64,000 nucleotides of DNA. It comes from Cryptomeria japonica (Eukaryota; Streptophyta; Pinopsida; Cupressales; Cupressaceae). Each line of letters begins with the position of its first letter. Position 1 is the stretch's first letter. Below are positions 57,718 to 64,000 of the stretch, piece by piece. The stretch is taken from positions 433,716,730 to 433,780,729 of the forward strand of contig NC_081407.1 of the NCBI RefSeq assembly GCF_030272615.1. Direction: 5' to 3'. The notes under the pieces were generated by a model that saw only the letters and a program-made list of their open reading frames with translations, did no database searches and had not been told where the DNA came from. Position numbers and translations under genes: made by a program.

Positions 57718-59959
57718 GATTTTGGCTCTTTTTATTGAGCCTATAAAGACTATTGTTGTCTTTCATTATTAGTAAGACCTCTTCATACTAATTAACTCAT
57801 TTGTAGAATAAATGAAACTACTCTTGACAATGAACAAGACATATTGGCAACTTGACATTTAACTATGACTATGACTTTTGGTTGCAGAGTGCAATATCTA
57901 CATTGTCCTATAGTTGTTTTTTGCCTAAAGGCTTCTTTATCTTATTGATTGTAGTATTTGGCCATTGAATAACTTATACTCTATATTTCTTTAGATTTTC
58001 TCTTACAATGGTGTTTAGACATTAACCATGTCACTGTAATACCTCCTTGGCATTTCTTTAGAGTCTGATCTCTTATTTTTATAGATAAAAATGACAACAA
58101 CGTACTCTTTCTTGGACCAATCTAGACTTAATGACCTTATTATGAGTCTATACTCTTCCAACCAGTAAAATAAAGATTTTACTCAAAACAAAGGAGACAT
58201 TTCTTAAAACAATGAAAGCCCTATATAAGCAGTGTTGAACCTTTGGAGAAAAGAGATGAAACCTTAAATGTTCTCCCTAACTATACAAGGATACACTAAA
58301 GAAATAAAACAAATACCTCTAAAGGCAGAAGAAGACATAAGATAAGCTTTCTCATATACACTAAATCATGAAAGCGCATCATAAACATATCAAGTCTTTG
58401 TAAGTTCTGTGAAAACCCCTACCTCTTTTTTGAAAACTGCTTGACATCTGCTTCTTCTACCGCGTGTGCTATTGTGACAAATCCTTTATGTCGTTACATT
58501 AATGAATCCATGAAGCTTGTTGCTCTAACTTTGAGTTGATGTTCCTTAACCCCACTACACCCATGTCTTCTTAATGAGAATGTGTTGTTCCTTCGAGCGA
58601 ATAAAGCATTTCCTCTCTAGAAAACTATTTTTTTGTGCTTCTTGTCTGTTGTCCATATGAGATTTTATATTATTTCATGAACAAGTGAGACTTAACTATA
58701 CGGATCTGCTCCATATTTGGTGGCCATTATGAAGCATGAAACTAGTTTTTTCAAAATTTGCAAAAAGATAAATCACCATGTTGACCATGGGTAAACTTGG
58801 CTTTAAAATGCAATTATCACATATAATGAAAGGTCAAGACATTTAGTTTGTAGAATCTATCTTAATTCTTCTCAAAAGACATGAAACCTCAAAGATATAA
58901 TAGTTTATACATAAGACTAAAGATGACAAGAATACCCAAAAAATTCAATATACAATTTAGTCTTAAAAGTCTAAATTGGATTAAAATTATAAGAGAAGGT
59001 TCCCCCTTTGCTTATTACTCTAACTTTCTTAAAACAAAATTATACTTACTAATCCTATTCTAAGCTTGGGTGTTGCGCCATCTTCATTCTCTTTCTTCAA
59101 AATAGATGTTTTATCCTTTTCTCTTTTTTTGGAAAGGATATTATAAATTGAGAGTAACAATAACCAATAAACTTCTAGGTTATTGAGAAACAACCCAAAG
59201 TATACTAGTGAAATATATAAATAACAAGAAACACAGTTTCCATGAAAGCACAAAGTCTTTTGTTGCTTCCTTGGGATGAGAAAATAGCACTGAAGCTGAA
59301 AGTCTTCAACACACACTATAATCCTATCAACCTTTAATCAATAACTTTTGTAGCCAAAATGAACTTTTCCTAAGATAACAAGATAAATCTCAAAGTATTT
59401 ATACTGATATCTACATACAAATTTGTAAACATTCAGTTATGAAAACAAAGTAAATCTCAAAGTCTTGAAATAGTTATCTAAATTCCGAAATATAACACAA
59501 AGTTTAGAAAACAAAATTGGCTCTACTCTTTAACAATACTTTTTCAAAATGCTTTTGCTTAATCAAAACAAGATTCTACAATAAGAATGACGTAAGAACA
59601 CTCTCACCATAGACCACAATGAAGTCATCATAAAGTTTGAATGCCAATGATGTTCTCTTATTTGATCAAGTTTGTAAAATAACAATATGAACTCAAAGTT
59701 TCTCATTTCTCTTCAATTCAACAAAGTTTTAATGCATAAAATTAAAGATATCATTTACAATGAGCACCATCATATTTATAGAGGAGGGACTAAAAAAAAA
59801 ATAGAAGCTAACTAAGACTTATTCAAAAGTATAGTCCTACTTGACTTTGACTTGTACTTTTGTTACGTGTAATTATATATTCTTAAATTAGATGTAAGAT
59901 GTCAAAACAAAACTACAATTTACATATATCAGAATATCAAAATGATCTAAGTGTCTGAG
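57718..59959. other. Spacer right of element C, no gene recognised
   Basis: AT-rich. A minus-strand TATA-like CTCTATAAATATG lies near 59777 and CCCTATATAAGC near 58230, hinting at old LTRs, but no ends or repeats could be paired. Small open stretches (58881-59063, 59029-59316) show nothing recognisable. Confidence 0.4.
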
Positions 59960-62702
59960 AACACATTTTACTCTTTCTTCAAGAATCCTTCAAACTTATG
60001 AAGAGCACTCTGAATCTTTCAATCATCGGGTCCTTCAATACATTTAGAAATGGTATGGAATCAGATGATTGTATCTTCAATACTTGCATATCCTTTGTTA
60101 TGTTTCTTCAAAATTTATCTTAGATCATCTAGAATAGCTTGAAATTCTATGAGCTTGTCAACGAAATCCAAAGTGAACTCCTTTTCCCCAGTTTCTATAC
60201 AGACAGTCAGATTGAATTCTTAAATAATATTTTCAACTCGAAGCATCTTATTATCATCGTTGAACAACTTACATGGAAACTCTGAGGTCTTGTTTGAGAT
60301 CTTGAGACCTTTGTCTACATACTGTTTTTGTGCCTTCTGCAAATCTTTGATTAGATTTTCAAGGGTGTCCATTTTATATTCCAAGGCCTAGTAATATTCA
60401 ATGTACATTTCCCTTGTAGGAATGACACCATCTTCTACAAATATTTCTATTTCAAAGTCTCCAAGTTTTAATCATGCATCATAGTCTTTCTCCAATTAAT
60501 TCCTTGTGAAAAGGTGTCCAATGTTTGGTCCAATTTTGATTTCATATTGTTCAGACTACTAATTAGCTTTATGGAAGAACACAAAAGATGAGTACCTTGA
60601 GAAAGCATCCTGTAAATCCATTCACCAACAGCTCTTCCTCACGCACCTATATGCGCCACCTGCTTCATTGATTCATCATCAACTAATGCCTCACCAAGTG
60701 TCACAACCTCAGATGATTTAGTGATCTTGATCAATACTTCAGCCACCTTCTCTGCACAATGCTTGTAGTGGTCTTTGATTTCTTTCAGTTGATCATACCT
60801 TTCCACCAAAATGTCCAAAGAAGACTACACATCATCTTTTGCACCATAATGGCTTTGCCTACCAAGATCAATCCTCTTCACTATATAATCTTCTCATTAA
60901 ACTTCATCTCAAGTTTTATCAAGAGGAGGCTTTGCCACTTCTGCATATTTCATTTTATTTTGATCTACTCTAATCCGGGAGAAAGTTTTGGCTTTCTTGA
61001 TCATTTTAGGCTTGGTGGGAAGTAATTGATTGAAATCAAAATCATCTAGAGAAACAACTTGTTTCTTCCTCTTTGTTATAGTAAATCCAACCATGGAGGT
61101 AGACCTAAAGAAACTATCTATTAAGATGTGTCTTGATACCGGAAAACAATGGTGACAATAGCCAAGGCACTAACTTGTACTGCAGGAGGAGTGATACTCG
61201 TCTATGTAGAATCATTGATAATTCTATCCAAGTCAAAGATATTTTCTTGCATGGCAGTTGAGACATCGGATAGACTTGGGAATGATGATGATGTACCAAA
61301 AAAATTCTTGATGCTATCATGACGAAATTCTAGCATAAACTCACTAGGAGTAGAAAAGGGAATTGTTTGTACAAACACATTAGACAAACTAGGAGGGACC
61401 AAAACCATAAGAGTTGAGAGAGAACTCGTAACTATGACCAAGAAAGGTGCAACAGTAGTAGTAGTAATAGGAGTTGACATCATGAGAAGATCTTCTAGTT
61501 TAGTGTCCTCTTTTGTAGCAAGGTTCTCTTTTGATTGTTGATCTAGTTCTTTTTTTGGTTCATCTTTGAGATCAACTTCTAGTTCATCCACATCAATAAG
61601 ATCCTCAAACTCCCTTTTTTCTCATTTCCTTTTCACAAAGATTGATCTGGAACCTTAGGTGAAGAGGATTCATCTATAAATTTTTCCTTATCTTTCCCAA
61701 CAGTGAACTTAATTTTGGGAGTCTTCTTGGTAGCCTTAGGATCTTCTTTGTTTTTAGTCTTTAACTTAGGAGTCCTCCCAATAGGACCTTGAGGATATTC
61801 CTTCTCAGAACTAGTTTTGAAAGGTTCCAATTTGATTCCTTTCTTCTACAACCAAATGTTTGTGTTTGCAAGAATGGGTTGAAATAATTCTCTAATTGAC
61901 TCTTACTCCTTTTTGGACCATTAAATTAGTGGGAGTGGTGAATCAACAACATGATTAATTACATAATAAAGATCCAAAACATCATCTTCTTCTTCCATGG
62001 CATTAGGAATGTTTACTAGATTGAGAGCTCTGAACTAATCAAGGGTAAGTTGACTATGGTCAATCCTCCTAACATCTTCTTCCATTTTGCATTCAACCCA
62101 TTTTTCTTTTAACTTGTGAACATGATGATAGGCTCTTTTCAACCTATCTTTCATTATTTTTTAGTCAAAATCTTCCCTACATTTGAATTTCTTCATTGTA
62201 ACCCATTGCATTTTAGTCTCCATATTCTTGGTTTTGAAGGAGGTATTTATGGTATACCTACCCATAGAGAGTGGAAACTTGAAACTTGACTTATAAGCAT
62301 CTGATTGTTGTGCATGGACAAATATTATTTGTCTGCATAGCTCCATTAGAACAATCTTATCACTAGGTTATCATAGGAGCATGTATGGTTGAACATCATA
62401 GCACCAGACTCAAATGTATGTAAAAGTGGGAAACTGAATCAACACACAACCATTTTTGTTGACCATTTTATATGCCTCATCTGAAAATATTTCTTAACCA
62501 AATCTTTATTGAACAAGCACATGTAAACTGTAAAGTAGTCATCATTAACCCTATTGAAATGATGCTTACTTTCATTCAATGCAAGCTGAGAAAAGTATCT
62601 GTAGACAGGAACTTGTTTGTGATCACCCTCTATAGTCAAGCCCAAAAAATGTCTCATTGAAGCAGCTACATAGACTAGATAAGATGCCATGTAGAACTTC
62701 AA
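59960..62702 (-). pseudogene. Decayed 2.7 kb minus-strand coding region, unidentified
   Basis: Read from 62702 leftwards, protein-like blocks appear in sequence: YMASYLVYVAAS and LNESKHHFNRVNDDYFTVYM (62439-62702), MQWVTMKKFKCREDFD (62161-62346), Lys-rich PKLKTKNKEDPKATKK (61633-61830), acidic DELEVDLKDEPKKELDQQ then a Thr/Ser/Pro region (61202-61591), KRKKQVVSLDDFDFNQLLP (60909-61094) and a heptad-like stretch DTLENLIKDLQKAQKQYVDK (around 60300). Stops and frame changes separate them. Size, order and decay suggest one old transposon-derived gene; I do not know its family. Confidence 0.45.
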
Positions 62703-64000
62703 GATTGTGTTAACCTTGGAAAGTTGATCATGATAGTCCTAAAAATGACTGTGCAAAAATCTTCATGCCTTAGTCAAAATATTGGTCATTATGGATTAAT
62801 TTTTCCCTCTGTTCAGGGTTTAGGGTTTAGGGTTTATGCATTTTGTTTAAGTCTTTTATAAAAAAACCCTAATCTTTTTATATTCCTTCATTACCTTTTT
62901 CCACTTAGACTAAGGGCTAGATTATAGTCGAGGGGGCCATGTTATTTTCCTAGCAATTAATTCTTTTGTCAGTCCCTTATATTTTCCTAAGCTTGCAAGT
63001 AAAATCTCCCTATGGTCAAGTCCCCTTTTAATATTTATGCTAGTACATTAAATTATCCTAAGTCTAAACTTTAATACTTTGTCGATGACTTTATGTTAAC
63101 AAGTGAGTAGATCTAGTGGTCCGGGCAGCCCCGCGGTTGAAAGTGCAAAGAAGTTTATGGACCACGGCATCACAAGATGGTGCCACATGTCCTCGGCGAG
63201 GAGGCTAAGCTAGTTGTTTGACTTTTCAAACATTTGATGTTACCGATTCCCAACAGGTAAAGACCAGAATACTAATGGTTCCATCAATTTGCACGTGCTT
63301 CAATAGACGGTGATGTTTTAATCTAGGCAAAAAGGTGCTCGACGTTTAATTTGCAAAGGTTGGCGGGCACTTTGGCCGCAAGGTAAAGTGTGAACAAATC
63401 CAACAGCCCTCATAATCCCGTGAAGGAATATGCAAGAAGGTTATGGACCATGGCATCACAAGATGATGCCATGTGCCCTGGGCTGACCGAGAAGATTGAC
63501 GGTGGGGCCGCTAACAGTGTTAGGCTAGAAGATGACATGGCGTTGCTACATCACATTTTTTTATGGGTCCACATGTCATGATGGAAGTTCAATGTCAAAT
63601 TGACCATTGGTGATCGTTTGATTCACCAAGCTAGGTAAGATCTACGGCAGAGTTTCAAACCAAATTTAAAAAGGTAATTAAAGGCATTGTTTGTCACTTG
63701 CATGGGAAAGTTAGAACAAACAAAATGCAGGCTTGTCAACATGGAACAGATAGCGACAAGTCGGGACACTTGGATTCTGACTCATTCCTGAGGGGCTAGT
63801 TTGAAGGTTTCTACTGAGTCAAGGTTGATCAGACAAGCAAGGATGATAGTTTCAAAGGCATAAGGGGATTTGGATAACTTCTGAGTTAGAAATCAGAGAT
63901 CACGGACTTCTCTGTAAAATCAAAGGTCACTTGTTGTCAGGGATTTTGAAGAAAAAATTGTACAATCAAGGAAGAATAAGATCATAACATAATCGTTCAT
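62703..64000. other. Right end of window, no gene
   Basis: Contains a telomere-like tract (62814-62836) and an imperfect repeat: AAGTTTATGGACCACGGCAT with CACAAGATGGTGCCACATG (63150-63190) recurs as AGGTTATGGACCATGGCATC with ACAAGATGATGCCATGTG (63435-63475), about 280 bp apart. The open frame at 63390-63581 overlaps the second copy and looks incidental. Confidence 0.5.
62814..62836 (+). repeat. Interstitial telomere-like repeat (TTTAGGG)3
   Basis: AGGGTTTAGGGTTTAGGGTTT: three plant telomere units. Pairs of the same unit also occur in the C LTRs near 48990, 54800 (degenerate) and 56812. Confidence 0.8.

Overview
This window looks like the repeat-filled intergenic space of a very large plant nuclear genome. 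The evidence is stacks of Ty1/copia elements primed by initiator tRNA-Met (TGGTATCA-type sites), solo LTRs with intact target duplications, long AT-rich palindromic stretches, a mitochondrial-like insert and a decayed copy of a plant cohesion gene. A gymnosperm is the best guess from the 1.5 kb LTRs, the depth of nesting and the repeat-rich mitochondrial-like insert; that is inference, not proof. No intact host gene was recognised. The only long intact reading frame is the gag-pol polyprotein of one young copia element.

Layout. 1-5473: copia element A (minus strand), intact 1,347-residue polyprotein, nearly identical LTRs. 5474-10652: AT-rich sequence, at most two candidate exons. 10653-13340: 5'-truncated copia D (minus) with one LTR and RT/RNase H remains. 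13404-17709: solo LTRs, two with perfect 5-bp target duplications (CAATG, ACAAG), plus AT-palindrome and purine-rich tracts. 18381-21074: non-autonomous element E (TSD GTCAG), carrying an unusual tandem hairpin array and coding-like segments of unknown origin. 21539-22440: diverged LTR of family A.

22464-41457 is a nested stack. A retrocopy-like PDS5 (cohesin cofactor) pseudogene is split at 22587/40816 by solo LTR H (TSD TACAC). H is itself split by element F (22638-31093, TSD GTCAA; gag-protease only) and by copia B (31455-40076, TSD TCTTA). F holds a 4.3 kb TG...CA insertion G, and B holds a 1.2 kb TG...CA insertion I. Inferred order: PDS5 copy, then H, then F and B, then G and I.

41458-43300: decayed plus-strand coding of unknown origin. 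About 43320-44610: GC-rich organellar (probably mitochondrial) insert with a 50-bp module repeated four times. 48400-57717: copia C, a three-LTR recombinant with two internal regions, both damaged at reverse transcriptase. 59960-62702: decayed minus-strand coding region. 62703-64000: a short telomere-like tract and an imperfect repeat.

Themes. The LTRs of A, B, C and D share a downstream hairpin of the same shape; B, C and D also carry an array of small CCTTAACCGG-type inverted repeats just before it. Element E has a different array: nine hairpins with a constant 12-nt loop and arms that change together from unit to unit. This is the strongest candidate for something undescribed.
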